From Timema cristinae (Eukaryota; Arthropoda; Insecta; Phasmatodea; Timematidae), in assembly GCA_039000515.1 (NCBI GenBank), contig JBCFYV010000012.1:127292132-127356131 (forward strand): a stretch of 64,000 nucleotides of DNA. The letters run 5' to 3'. Under the pieces are notes generated by a model, which saw only the letters and a list, made by a program, of their open reading frames with translations, did not search any database and was not told where the DNA came from. Made by a program: the position numbers and the translations under genes. This document shows positions 1 to 10,254 of the stretch, piece after piece. Position 1 is the first letter of the stretch, and every line of letters begins with the position of its first letter.

Positions 1-1820
1 GTGACAGTGATGTGGCAGTGATGTAGCAGTGATGTGGCAGTGATGTAGCAGTGATGTGGCAGTGATGTAGCAGTGATGTGACAGTGATGTAGCAGTGATG
101 TGACAGTGATGTAGCAGTGATGTGACAGTGATGTAGCAGTGATGTGACAGTGATGTAGCAGTGATGTGGCAGTGATGTGGCATGTGATGTAGCATGATGT
201 GGCAGTATGTAGCAGTGATGTGACAGTGATGTAGCAGTGATGTGACAGTGATGTAGCAGTGATGTGACAGTGATGTGGCAGTGATGTAGCAGTGATGTGG
301 CAGTGATGTAGCAGTGATGTGGCAGTGATGTAGCAGTGATGTAGCAGTGATGTAGCAGTGATGTGCAGTGATGTGGCAGTGATGTAGCAGTGATGTGGCA
401 GTGATGTAGCAGTGATGTGACAGTGATGTAGCAGTGATGTGACAGTGATGTAGCAGTGATGTGGCAGTGATGTGGCAGTGATGTAGCAGTGATGTGGCAG
501 TGATGTGGCAGTGATGTAGCAGTGATGTAGCAGTGATGTAGCAGTGATGTGTGCAGTGATGTAGCATGATGTAGCAGTGATGTGGCAGTGATGTAGCAGT
601 GATGTGGCAGTGATGTAGCAGTGATGTAGCAGTGATGTGACAGTGATGTAGCAGTGATGTAGCAGTGATGTGAGCATGATGTAGCACTGATGTAGCAGTG
701 ATGTGACAGTGATGTAGCAGTGATGTAGCAGTGATGTGACAGTGATGTAGCAGTGATGTAGCAGTGATGTGCAGTGATGTAGCAGTGATGTGGCAGTGAT
801 GTAGCAGTGATGTAGCAGTGATGTAGCAGTGATGTAGCAGTGATGTGGCAGTGATGTAGCAGTGATGTGGCAGTGATGTAGCATGATTGCAGTGATGTGC
901 AGTGATGTGCAGTGATGTAGCAGTGATGTAGCAGTGATGTAGCAGTGATGTGCAGTGATGTGCAGTGATGTGCAGTGATGTGCAGTGATTAGCAGTGATG
1001 TGGCAGTGATGTAGCAGTGATGTAGCAGTGATGTGGCAGTGATGTAGCAGTGATGTAGCAGTGATGTGACAGTGATGTAGCAGTGATGTAGCAGTGATGT
1101 AGCAGTGATGTAGCAGTGATGTGGCAGTGATGTAGCAGTGATGTAGCAGTGATGTGACAGTGATGTAGCAGTGATGTAGCAGTGATGTAGCACTGATGTA
1201 GCAGTGATGTGACAGTGATGTAGCAGTGATGTGACAGTGATGTAGCAGTGATGTGGCAGTGATGTATCAGTGATGTAGCAGTGATGTGGCAGTGATGTAG
1301 CAGTGATGTGGCAGTGATGTAGCAGTGATGTGGCAGTGATGTAGCAGTGATGTAGCAGTGATGTAGCAGTGATGTGACAGTGATGTAGCAGTGATGTAGC
1401 AGTGATGTAGCAGTGATGTAGCAGTGATGTAGCAGTGATGTAGCAGTGATGTGACAGTGATGTAGCAGTGATGTAGCAGTGATGTGGCAGTGATGTAGCA
1501 GTGATGTAGCAGTGATGTGGCAGTGATGTGGCAGTGATGTAGCAGTGATGTAGCAGTGATGTAGCAGTGATGTGGCAGTGATGTAGCAGTGATGTAGCAG
1601 TGATGTAGCAGTGATGTAGCAGTGATGTGGCAGTGATGTAGCAGTGATGTGGCAGTGATGTAGCAGTGATGTAGCAGTGATGTGACAGTGATGTAGCAGT
1701 GATGTAGCAGTGATGTGACAGTGATGTAGCACTGATGTAGCACTGATGTGGCAGTGATGTAGCAGTGATGTAGCAGTGATGTGGCAGTGATGTAGCAGTG
1801 ATGTGACAGTGATGTAGCAT
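1..1820. repeat. 11-bp minisatellite array, cut by the window edge
   Basis: About 165 tandem copies of an 11-bp unit, CAGTGATGTRR, where the last two bases vary (AG, GG or GA). Scattered copies have lost one or more bases, for example near 180, 360, 545 and 890-980. The array begins before the window and ends near 1820. Because three units make 33 bases it stays open for long stretches on the minus strand (a His/Thr/Ser/Leu-rich translation), but that is a by-product of the repeat and not a gene. Confidence 0.97.
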
Positions 1821-1829
1821 ATCATTCTC

Positions 1830-2130
1830 TTGTGTACCAGCATGTAGTTCCTGTAGTGTGTAGACCGTGTGTCTTCAACCCATGGCCCACCTCCTCATGA
1901 ACAACATAACATTATTTCAAGAGAAAAATGAAGAACAAAGATTTATATTTTATATAATTTATTAATAAAATAATCACGTGTTTAGCGTTATTTTTGTCCT
2001 CAAGCCTAATATTTTGTGAACAGTGTTGCAAGCCTAATATTGTGTGAACAGTGTTGCAAGCCAGCTCTACTGACCTCCCCCGTCCCCGACAAACCTAACT
2101 GAGTGAGCCTAACAGTCTAGTAGAGTCACG
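1830..2130. other. Spacer, no gene seen
   Basis: AT-rich spacer after the satellite. It holds a two-copy 30-bp direct repeat at about 2003-2060 (AGCCTAATATT.TGTGAACAGT core). No exon-like or RNA signal was seen. Confidence 0.6.
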
Positions 2131-2290
2131 TTTGTCTGTGAGGGGAAGGTTGGAGTTCGAATCCAGGCCCGGGTGTATCTAGGCAAGTTTTCCTTCATGT
2201 GGATGTGGATACATTTCCTCTGAGTTTCACCTTCATCATCCTGGCAGCACTGAGACGTTGGTTCACGATATCAGAGGAGCTCAACTAAAT
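2130..2290 (+). repeat. tRNA-derived SINE-like fragment
   Basis: A box-B-like core (GGAGTTCGAATCC, about 2151-2163) is followed by a non-tRNA body with pyrimidine-rich stretches (TTTCCTTCATG, CATTTCCTCTGAG) similar to the other SINE copies in this window. Box A is poor, so this is an old or truncated copy and not a tRNA gene. Confidence 0.5.
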
Positions 2291-2989
2291 ATGACAAGAA
2301 TAAAAAAAAGGTTTGTCCTACTTTTGGAAATATCAGCATCGATGATCACGCAGTTCACGGTGTAAGGCTTGGGATATATATGTAAACATCTTAAAACAAT
2401 CTGGGTGCACATCCCTAATTTTCGCTGAGCACTGATATAAAAATTTAATATTCTGTTTTAAAATTATCAATACTATAAAACCAAAGTGTTGAAAAAATGT
2501 GTTCTAACGTTTTCAGTGATAATGTTTAATTGTCCTGGTGTTGTCGACATTGTCTCAGTAGAGATGACTGGGTTGCAAGCCTCTTATAATAATGTATTGT
2601 GTGTGTACAATGGACGTTAGAAAGTATCGTATCAACTCTAGCAGTACACAGAGAGAAGGCGTGTAGAAAGCACCTTCATTGTCCAACAAGACACTGAGGC
2701 TGTACAAGAAACCATTCTTAGGTACTTCTTAGACCGTGTAGCCTTGATTTACTCAAGCGAGCAATGAATGAAAGCGATGTTCATTACCTCTACTTTCCTG
2801 AGGACCACAAAGCGACGCTCGGTAGCACGCGTCAACTCCGAACTCTCCCTGTCAGATCAACCTCTCGTAGCTCATCACAGGCGAGAGAGACTCTCACTCC
2901 TATGGATGATAAACACTCTCAAGTTCTTTGAATGAGAATCTTCCAACAATGGAAACCCAGGTGAGAACATTCATCGAGTGGAGCGACCA

Positions 2990-3540
2990 TCTGTCCTTTT
3001 GTTACACGATGACATTCAAATGGCGGGGAATTCTTGGACACATAGGCCAAGCTACGCGTGTCTGTCCATCCCCATGTCTGTCTGTCTACCTGGCCCTTGT
3101 CACGGATCCGAAACGGTTTAATTGATTTTGTTCAAACTTGATATATATTTTTATAGCACTATAGCACGATTTTTTTTACCCTAGGCCTTCAATAAGTTGT
3201 TTGTTGATGAGTAATTTATTTCCAAATATTTTGGAAACTGCCCTAACGATTTTGTTTAAAATGTCTACATAGGATTTGCTTGACGTGATAAATAGCACTT
3301 TATAATTGATTTTAGGACAAAAATTCATTGAACAATAGTTTACTGATGGGAAATATTTGAAAATTCTAAATATTTCAAAAATAGCTCTAACGATTTTGAT
3401 AAAAATTAGTATTGGGGGACTATTTTACATTGTCAATAGTAATATATCATTATTAATCGAAAGTAAATTATTTTAAAGGTAGTTTACTTAAGACAAATCA
3501 TAGCAAATTTTAATTGTTTGGAAATTGATGAAGTATAGAA
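2990..3540. repeat. Degraded transposon-tail-like repeat, about three divergent copies
   Basis: A (TCTG)n-like tract (CTGTCTGTCTACC, about 3079) is followed by AACGGTTTAATTGATTTTG. Two further degenerate copies of the same block then follow at about 140-bp spacing, recognisable by CTAACGATTTTG at about 3244 and 3389 and by the TAGCACTATA / TAGCACTTTATA pair. This layout is seen in the 3' tails of some insect non-LTR elements, but no coding part is left. A short open frame at 2928-3125 crosses it and looks accidental. Confidence 0.4.
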
Positions 3541-3735
3541 ATATTCGAGCCCCGCGATGGGCGCTAATTGAAGAATTATAGAAATATTATTTTACCACGA
3601 TGGGAGCTAATTGATGTGTTTCTGTTTAATTAGCTGATAATTGCCCCGTGATCGAGCACTAATTAAAACGATACGGTACCTTGATGATATAATTGGTATT
3701 TATAGCCCTGTGATTGAGCGCCAATTGTTGAACTC
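3541..3735. repeat. Cluster of four degenerate GCGATNGGCGCTAATT-like motifs
   Basis: Four related 17-20 bp motifs occur in about 190 bp: CCCCGCGATGGGCGCTAATT (about 3549), CCACGATGGGAGCTAATT, CCCCGTGATCGAGCACTAATT-type, and CCCTGTGATTGAGCGCCAATT-type. They are separated by variable AT-rich sequence. It could be a decayed minisatellite or part of a mobile element. No function is assigned. Confidence 0.4.
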
Positions 3736-4952
3736 TTGGAATAATACACAATTATTAGGTTAGATGTGATTTTATTTTAAGGTCACTATTGTCTTTATCG
3801 TAAAACTGATCATGTTAGTATTTTCGAGACGCGACTGATAATGAATGAATACATGCACGAAGCTAGTGAGCCGCTGTCCTTCTGACACTGTAATCTACTG
3901 CTGTTCTGACACTACTAGTGATTTCACCACGGCTAGAATATATAACTCACTTCGAAAAGAATACTCTAGAAGAATTTGTAAAAAATTAAAAATACAATTT
4001 TTTTTATCTCGGTGGCAATAGAAGGTCCGAGAGCCGGAAGCTGCCTCAAATTACCTTTTAAAATCTCTATTCGAACTTTCCAGAACAGGAAGTTATTATT
4101 TAAAAATCTTAAACTGTCATATTGACTCACTGAACGTCACACTCTGTGACGTCACTTACAATGGTTTTTGCCTTCTTAGAAGAAGAAGTGCTTTAAACAC
4201 CATGTAATATACTATATAATTTAAATAAAATTAAATACGTTTATAAAATTATGACGATATTATTGTCAATGCTTTCACATATTCTTTAGTGGCAAGTCAG
4301 TTACATTACAAAATTGGCCTCAAAAATTGAATTCAAATTAAAAATCTGGGAGTAATTTTTCGGTATCAATAAGAATTTGCTTCGTTCTTTACATATAACA
4401 GATAATTTTAGGGTAGTTTACAAATAATTTTACTTTTGCCAATATTAATTTTGTTAGATATAGTTGTACTGGTTGGTTTACAATGTATTTAATATAAAGA
4501 GTGATTATTGTGACTAACAAGAAGATGAGTTTGTTTTAGGAGTAAAAACTACTTGAGGGTAGTTTAGTCAAAATCTATTTTTGAAAATCATCTTCAAACT
4601 ATAATACACTATATGAGAAGTTTTGTGAGATTGTATCGTACCATTTATTTTCTTAGTTTTTGGTTCCTAGTTCTGAATTCTATACATATTAAACCTTTGA
4701 TCAAATAGATTAAGATTCGGATGGACATCTCGAGGTTTGGCAAATCTCTACTCCAAGTAGTACCATGTGCTAACACCACACCGTAGCTGCGCTGCTGTAG
4801 CTAGGGCAGTAACAACACCAACCCCTCTTTCCCCTCTAATACTCTCCCTTCCCCTTTCGGAGTGTCATTACTCCAGGCCGCCACCACCACCCCTAATCCT
4901 TTCAATTTTGTTGCTTACTACAAAACCAAAGAAAAGCTATCATGATGATGCT
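3736..4952. other. AT-rich spacer, no gene seen
   Basis: Low-complexity AT-rich DNA without recognisable exons. It ends with a minus-oriented copy of a dispersed motif (AAGATTCGGATGGACAT, about 4711) that recurs inverted at about 7857 and 9729, so part of it is probably mobile-element DNA. The small open frame at 4767-4958 has no recognisable content. Confidence 0.5.
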
Positions 4953-4960
4953 CTCTAAGG

Positions 4961-5714
4961 CAGCGGTGTGTAAGCTACGGCCCACGGGCCGCTGGAGGGC
5001 CGCACGCAATTGTAAAATTGTTGTGATTTTACTAACAAAAATGTCAAATTAAATAGATAATCAGTGCATGTTTTTAGACATTTGAACAAGTGAGCAAGCT
5101 CAATTATAATTTTCCATGTGTAAGAGCAAATCAAATGAGTTCCAGTTTGATTTAATCAATCTTTAAGCAGACTTTAAGAAAATGAAACTAACTGAATTGT
5201 ATGCATCACTTGTAGAGAAAAGTTTGGTAATTTGAAAACGTTTGCCAGAAAGATGTTTGTGTTATTTGCTTCTACCTATATTTGTGAAAAGACTTTCTCA
5301 TGCATGAACATTAACAAAGCAAAGAACAGGTCTCTCTTAACATACTCAAATCTACAAAGTGTTTCGCGATTTAGGACGAACAAGCTGAATCCTGACTTCG
5401 ACAAACTTGTACAGGATTTTGGACAGTCGCATAAATTCCATTAACGATGGCAATTTGAGTAGTTATTAATCAACATTTGGTAGGCTAAGTATCAACATGA
5501 GTACATAACATATTTAGTTTTATTTGTTATGACATTAGATTTTATTTGCTACTTTTTTTTGTATCGAAGCTATATGGTTATATGACTAATATATGCAATT
5601 TTGCGTGAAAATAAAGTTCATTATTTAGTTAATTTAGACGTTTGTTACATGCGGCCAGCTAGAGACCTCACATATGTCCATGTGGTCCTCGGGGATAAAA
5701 TTTGCCCACCTCTG
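4961..5714 (+). mobile_element. Non-autonomous hAT-family transposon with 8-bp target duplication
   Basis: The ends form imperfect terminal inverted repeats: the left end reads CAGCGGTGTGTAAGC and the right end, read inward, CAGAGGTGGGCAAA. Both fit the CAGNGGTG termini of hAT elements. The element is flanked by a perfect 8-bp duplication, CTCTAAGG, at 4953-4960 and 5715-5722, the usual hAT target-site length. At about 754 bp it is far too short for a full transposase and keeps only the C-terminal coding piece at 5232-5444. It is an internally deleted derivative that would need a transposase in trans. Confidence 0.9.
5232..5444 (+). pseudogene. hAT transposase remnant (C-terminal dimerisation region)
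   Basis: This 70-codon open frame resembles the C-terminal dimerisation domain of hAT transposases of the GTF2IRD2/ZBED-like group. The cues are a FASTYICEKTFS block (family pattern F.S.Y.CE..FS), then MNINKAKNRSLLT (family pattern M..NK...R..L), then a hydrophobic heptad-like stretch ending in NPDFDKLV. The catalytic and zinc-finger parts are missing, so it cannot encode a working transposase. It lies inside an element with intact ends and target duplication, which supports the assignment. Confidence 0.82.
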
Positions 5715-5722
5715 CTCTAAGG

Positions 5723-6264
5723 AGTAGTGGGGAGTTTCGAGCCGCAATCTCGGTGTTTTATTAGAATGTCGTCCCAAGTCAAAGGACAAGGGCTCCAATT
5801 CCTAAGTACAATTTTTTTGAGTTACCCAAGGGAATCATTATTTACAATAAATGGTGACATTTTTATTTAGTTTATATATTACCCACTGTATATCATTATC
5901 ATTATTAGCACCATGTCTTACTACCCATTCGGGCTATACGCACTAACACTAAAGTCACGATATTATCATAGTAATAACAATAATTTAAAAAGGAAGTTGC
6001 GTGTGTATCCCTAGTTTAGCCAGTATCAAATTAAAGTTCGTATACTCGAACATATTTTAGAATTGAAACTATACGTTAAATAATCACTTGTAGTATTTGT
6101 AGATCTTAAAAGAGTGAGGAGGGGGGAATTTTGAAATTGTAAATTGGACTACTTCAAATATATATTTTGTAAAAAGAATAAGCAATAATCTGACAATACT
6201 TTAGCTACTTTTCATTCAAACTGTTTCAAAAACATGAAATAAAACCGACAGTTCAAAACAATAG
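5723..6264. other. Spacer with a SINE 3'-end fragment
   Basis: AT-rich spacer. At about 5895-5950 there is a short minus-oriented fragment of the window's main SINE (TTATTAGCACCATGTCTTACTACCC-like end). The rest shows no exon or RNA signal. Confidence 0.5.
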
Positions 6265-6520
6265 GGTTATTATTTAGCACCGCGTCTTATTACCCGTTCG
6301 GGTTATACGCTTTAAGTACTAACTACGCTAATGGATTGGGAATTGTGAAGGTTGAATTAGAGGAAGGGAAACCCACATTTGCGTGGAGGGAGAGTGGAAA
6401 ACCATTTAGGAAAAGCCACCCTCAGTTCACCCGACCGAGATTCGAACCTCAATCTCCCCGTCCTTGGCGGCCGAGCTTAACACGACTAGCGCGTTAGCCA
6501 ACTACGCCACCGAGGCGGGT
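6265..6520 (-). mobile_element. tRNA-derived SINE, near full length
   Basis: Read on the minus strand it starts CCCGCCTCGGTGGCGTAGTT with a pol III box A (TGGCGTAGTTGG). Box B (GAGGTTCGAATCTCGG) follows, then a GC-moderate body and a 3' end of AAGACGCGGTGCTAAATAATAA type. The head reads like a degenerate tRNA, and the same unit recurs at 8447-8715 and, more diverged, at about 12003-12190. Such elements depend on a partner LINE for mobility. Confidence 0.8.
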
Positions 6521-8446
6521 ATACTCTTATTTAATACTAGATTAAGTAATCTAACTTTTAAAAAAAATAGCATTCATCTTGGATAAGTTTAAAATGAACA
6601 TACTGAAACATTGTTTATAGACTAAAAAAAACATTACTATTTTAAACAAACATATTTTTTCTTCAGATTCCATAGTAAAAACATGATTTGTTTGTTACTT
6701 CTCTCCTCATCTGGTAAATTCTCAACCTGTGATTAAATGAGCAATGATGGAGGAAAGAATAGAAGATACCAAAGACCCTGGCAAAAGTTGTTTAAATAAT
6801 GAAGCAATAGTTGGCATTATAGTAACATATTTCAACTATACTTTATTGTTAGAAAACTTACCATAGAATGTTTAAAATAACTATTATTATTATTATGATG
6901 TTTTAACTACGTGTCGACCCATAATAGGCCTTTTACGTAAAAACACTATAATTAAAGTAACTCAAAACAAATTATATGAAATAAAATAAAAAAGACAGTA
7001 AATGCAAGTTCATTGAGAGGGCATGGCTTGGTGAGAGTGAAGGAGAAATAAGGGATGATAAATTAAATGAAGTGTGAAAAAATTAAACATGAAAGTCATA
7101 TCCTCCAACGAAGGAACGTAGACCCCCTCCACCCACACTAGCTATCAAGGTCATGAAGTTCTTAGGGGAGAGTAAGGGGTGGGGACGTACACTCACTGGC
7201 ATACTTGTTTTGTTCTCCTTTGGGGACCATGTACATTTATACACTAATACATTAAACAAGTTGTCCTATACAGAGGCCTATTATATAAAATTCAGTGACA
7301 TAGTCTAAGGATAATGTCTGATAGAGAATGTTATATCAATTGTTTATGCATTCAGGAAATGGCCGTTTGTTTGCGTGGACCAGAGTCCTTATTTAACTCA
7401 CTTCCCCACTATCTAGAAGGTTGAATTTGGTACACAGCTTCCACTAGTGGGACATTTTAATTTATTAAATCTTGAGATTTCATAAATAAAGCTTTTAACA
7501 ACAACAAAAAATTCTTTGTCTCTTCGTCTAGTCTCTCCTTTACACCCTCTCCATCTCCATAGTGTCATGTTACTAGTCTAATGCATTATAATTTGACTGT
7601 CTTGTATGTAGAAAATCCTCTTACTTGTCAGAGCAAAATGCTTAATTTTGAACTATCATTTTGTATTTAAAGTTTTATTTATTTTTAAATAAAATTATAT
7701 ATCTTGTATTAAAGTAGATATTAAATTGCATTTTTTTAGTGCAATCTTTCATATTTCGTTTACAAGTTAAATTGAATGAAAAAAACGTATGTTATTGTTA
7801 GGGTTTTTTTTTTCGTGGGGTACAGTAGACAAAATCAACCTCATATTAAAGTAGATATCCATCCGAATCTTAAATAAACAAAACCTGTTAAATTTAGTGT
7901 CATTATAGCAATAGCTTAAAATGTTAACAAAAGTAACCTACACACTTTTGTTATCATGTGAGCTACTAAATACTTATTGGGACTATGTTTTAAAATAAAT
8001 GGGCAAATGCAAGCAAACATTATTGCTGTAATGTCAGTAAACTCCGGCGCAAATGTTGAAAATAACATCCACCTCCGCCACCAATCTGTATTCGTAATCA
8101 CATCCAAGAAATTCACATGATATTCGGGGATGTATTTAGATTTAATGACAAAATAACCCTAAAACTAATTTATTACATACTATTTTATATAATTAACCTA
8201 TTCCATATAATAATATTTGTATAATTTTAGTCGATTAACCGAACGTGTTGGGCATATTGGAAATAATATTGTTAGATTTGTTGTCTTTTTTTTTTGTCAA
8301 ACATTTATAATTAAAATACAATATCCTTTATAAATGACCCACAAACTATTATTTATAACTTCCGTTTTGGTTACCAAGGTAGTTGAGAGGAAGTGATTCT
8401 GCATTAGCGCATAGAGAGGATGGCAAACCACTGATAAATCAAATGT
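6521..8446. other. AT-rich spacer with mobile-element debris
   Basis: No exons recognised. At about 7740-7880 there is a block (ACAAGTTAAATTGAATG, then AAAACGTATGTT, then GTAGATATCCATCCGAATCT) that matches 9640-9755 in the same order, so both are copies of one unidentified dispersed element. The remaining sequence is simple AT-rich DNA. Confidence 0.5.
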
Positions 8447-8715
8447 TATTATTATTATTATTATTTAGCACCGCGTCTTACTAACCGTTCGGGTTATACG
8501 CTTTAAGTACTAATTACGCTAATGGATTAGGAATTGGGAAGGTTGAATTAAGGGAAGTGAGCCCGCATTTGCGTGGAGGGAGAGTGGAAAACCATTTAGG
8601 AACCACCCACCACCCCCAGTTCACCCGACCGAGATTCGAACCTCGATCTCCCCGTCCTCAGCAGTCGGGCTCAACACGACAAGCGCGTTAGCCAACTACG
8701 CCACCGAGGCGGGTA
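8447..8715 (-). mobile_element. tRNA-derived SINE, near full length with TTA-repeat tail
   Basis: This is the second good copy of the SINE at 6265-6520, in the same orientation. The head lies at about 8640-8714 (box B GAGGTTCGAATCTCGG and box A GCGTAGTTGGCTAACGCG, both read on the minus strand). The tail is an (ATT)n/(AAT)n run at about 8447-8466. The clear tail and low divergence suggest it is younger than the copy in intron 2 of the first P450 gene. Confidence 0.8.
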
Positions 8716-8734
8716 ATCACATGTGATAAGCCCC

Positions 8735-8836
8735 TCTAATTCACCTGGACGAGATTCGAACCTCGACCTCACCGACAACAGCGATAGAGTGCAATGCTAT
8801 ACTAGCATATTATTCTACTCAACCACTGGTGCGGGT
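8735..8836 (-). repeat. Second tRNA-like head next to the SINE
   Basis: Read on the minus strand it starts near CCCGCACCAGTGGTTGAGTA with a box-A-like stretch, and a perfect box B (GAGGTTCGAATCTCG) lies about 70 bases on. It abuts the SINE at 8447-8715 in the same orientation, so the pair may be a dimeric SINE or a nested insertion. The spacing and absence of a proper cloverleaf argue against a functional tRNA. Confidence 0.55.
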
Positions 8837-9600
8837 AATATATATGTTACAAACACCAACACTAAACAAAAAAGTAACAAAATAGGTATTGTTTTTTATC
8901 TCGCTTTTTGCTTTGGTAGTGTTTCTCAAAGTGTTTTAATATTTTTTAGTTGGTTTCCTGCTGTGTAACACAGATTTTCTGTTTCCCTTGCGGGAGTATC
9001 GCCTAGAATATTTTTCTTGGCTAAATAACATAATTTATATACAAAAAGTTTGTATCTAATCAAAGAAACACTGTAGATTGTTACACAAATTATTGATAAG
9101 GTAAACATAATCAAGTCTACTCTATAAATAAACTTTTAACATAGATCATGCAAATACATCAAAAGGAACCTTTTCAAAAACTGAGGTTTGGATGTAATAG
9201 TAGTAACAAGGTGACAGACAGTTAGTGTCCAGACCAGGGTTTTACCTGAAGGTGAAATAAATGGAGGAAGGGAAGGGGGAGTAGCATGGTTTACAGAAAA
9301 AAAAAGATGAAAAGATAGTAAATGCCAAAGAGGGGTTGGGAGGAGAGGGAGAGGCGCTTCCGAGGACAGAGCATTCTACCAGGCAGCTACTGAACTTTTT
9401 CAACAGTTCAGACATGATTTAATTTGAAAATATCAAATTTTCTGCCCGTTATTGTATTGTAAATATTTGTCGTGTATGATCGAACATTATCTTATTCTCT
9501 ATAATAATATGATAACTTCAAAACTATATTCTTGTATTTCATGTTTTATTTAATTTAAATTTAATTGAAATTACGTCTTATTGTAAAAATGTAAATATTA
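8837..9600. other. AT-rich spacer, no gene seen
   Basis: No exon-like sequence or RNA gene was recognised. Short open frames here are of chance length and composition. Confidence 0.5.
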
Positions 9601-9639
9601 ACTTGTAACTTTTTTTTATTAATATAGTTCATTTTAAAT

Positions 9640-9760
9640 TTACAAGTTTAATGCAATGCAAAAAACCGTATGTTGTTACTATGCATATTTTTTAAGCAAT
9701 AGCCGGCACAACTTTATCGTTCTTATATAGTAGGTGTCCATCCGAATCTTAAGTTTTGTA
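9640..9760 (+). repeat. Second copy of an unidentified dispersed element end
   Basis: The block (TTACAAGTTTAATGCAATGC, AAAAACCGTATGTTG, GTAGGTGTCCATCCGAATCT) is collinear with about 7755-7875. The terminal motif GTCCATCCGAATCTTA also occurs inverted at about 4709-4727. Three copies within 5.1 kb indicate a repeat family, but the class cannot be told from these pieces. Confidence 0.55.
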
Positions 9761-10043
9761 GTTGTAATTAGCAAACACGCAAATGGATTAACGGAGAAAT
9801 GCCAATAAATGATTTGTTTAGTGACACAAATAATGCGATTTTAACTTAGAAAAATATACTCTTCACTTCTCTAATACAAGACAATATGTTTGAACTATAA
9901 CTGGTAAATAATGGTTTCTCGATCAAAGCTAATATGTTTTCTGCGAGCTAACCATTTTTAACCAACACATTCGTGACTGTTCTGTGAAGAGTTGTGACAG
10001 CCTGTGACGAACTATTCTCACAGGTGGAACAGACCAACGTAGT

Positions 10044-10254
10044 ATGGCGGCGAGAAGAAAGATGGCCGCTGTGTTAACGAAGACCTTTGTTGTCGGTTGT
10101 CGAAACAAGTCCTCGGCAGTTTCCGCCTCCGTCATATCTGAGCTCGAGGCTGGACAACTCACCGAGTGGGACAAAGCAAGGCCCTACAGTGAGCTTCCTG
10201 GTCCAAGACCTCTTCCTCTTCTGGGGAACAGCTGGAGGTTCATACCTTACATAG
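10044..10254 (+). CDS. CYP301B1: P450 gene 1, exon 1 (start codon, targeting peptide, proline hinge)
   Basis: 70 codons plus one base, ending ..RFIPYI-G at ATAG|GTGAGT. The N-terminus is basic, Ser/Ala-rich and without acidic residues, as expected for mitochondrial import; Met7 is an alternative start. The hinge and first beta strand follow (ELPGPRPLPLLGNSWRF). The last 40 or so bases of this exon are the seed of the array in the next intron. Confidence 0.9.

Noticed and set aside
989..1843. 284-codon minus-strand open frame, His/Thr/Ser/Leu-rich
   Set aside because: Entirely within the 11-bp satellite; 33-bp periodicity keeps the frame open. No gene signal.
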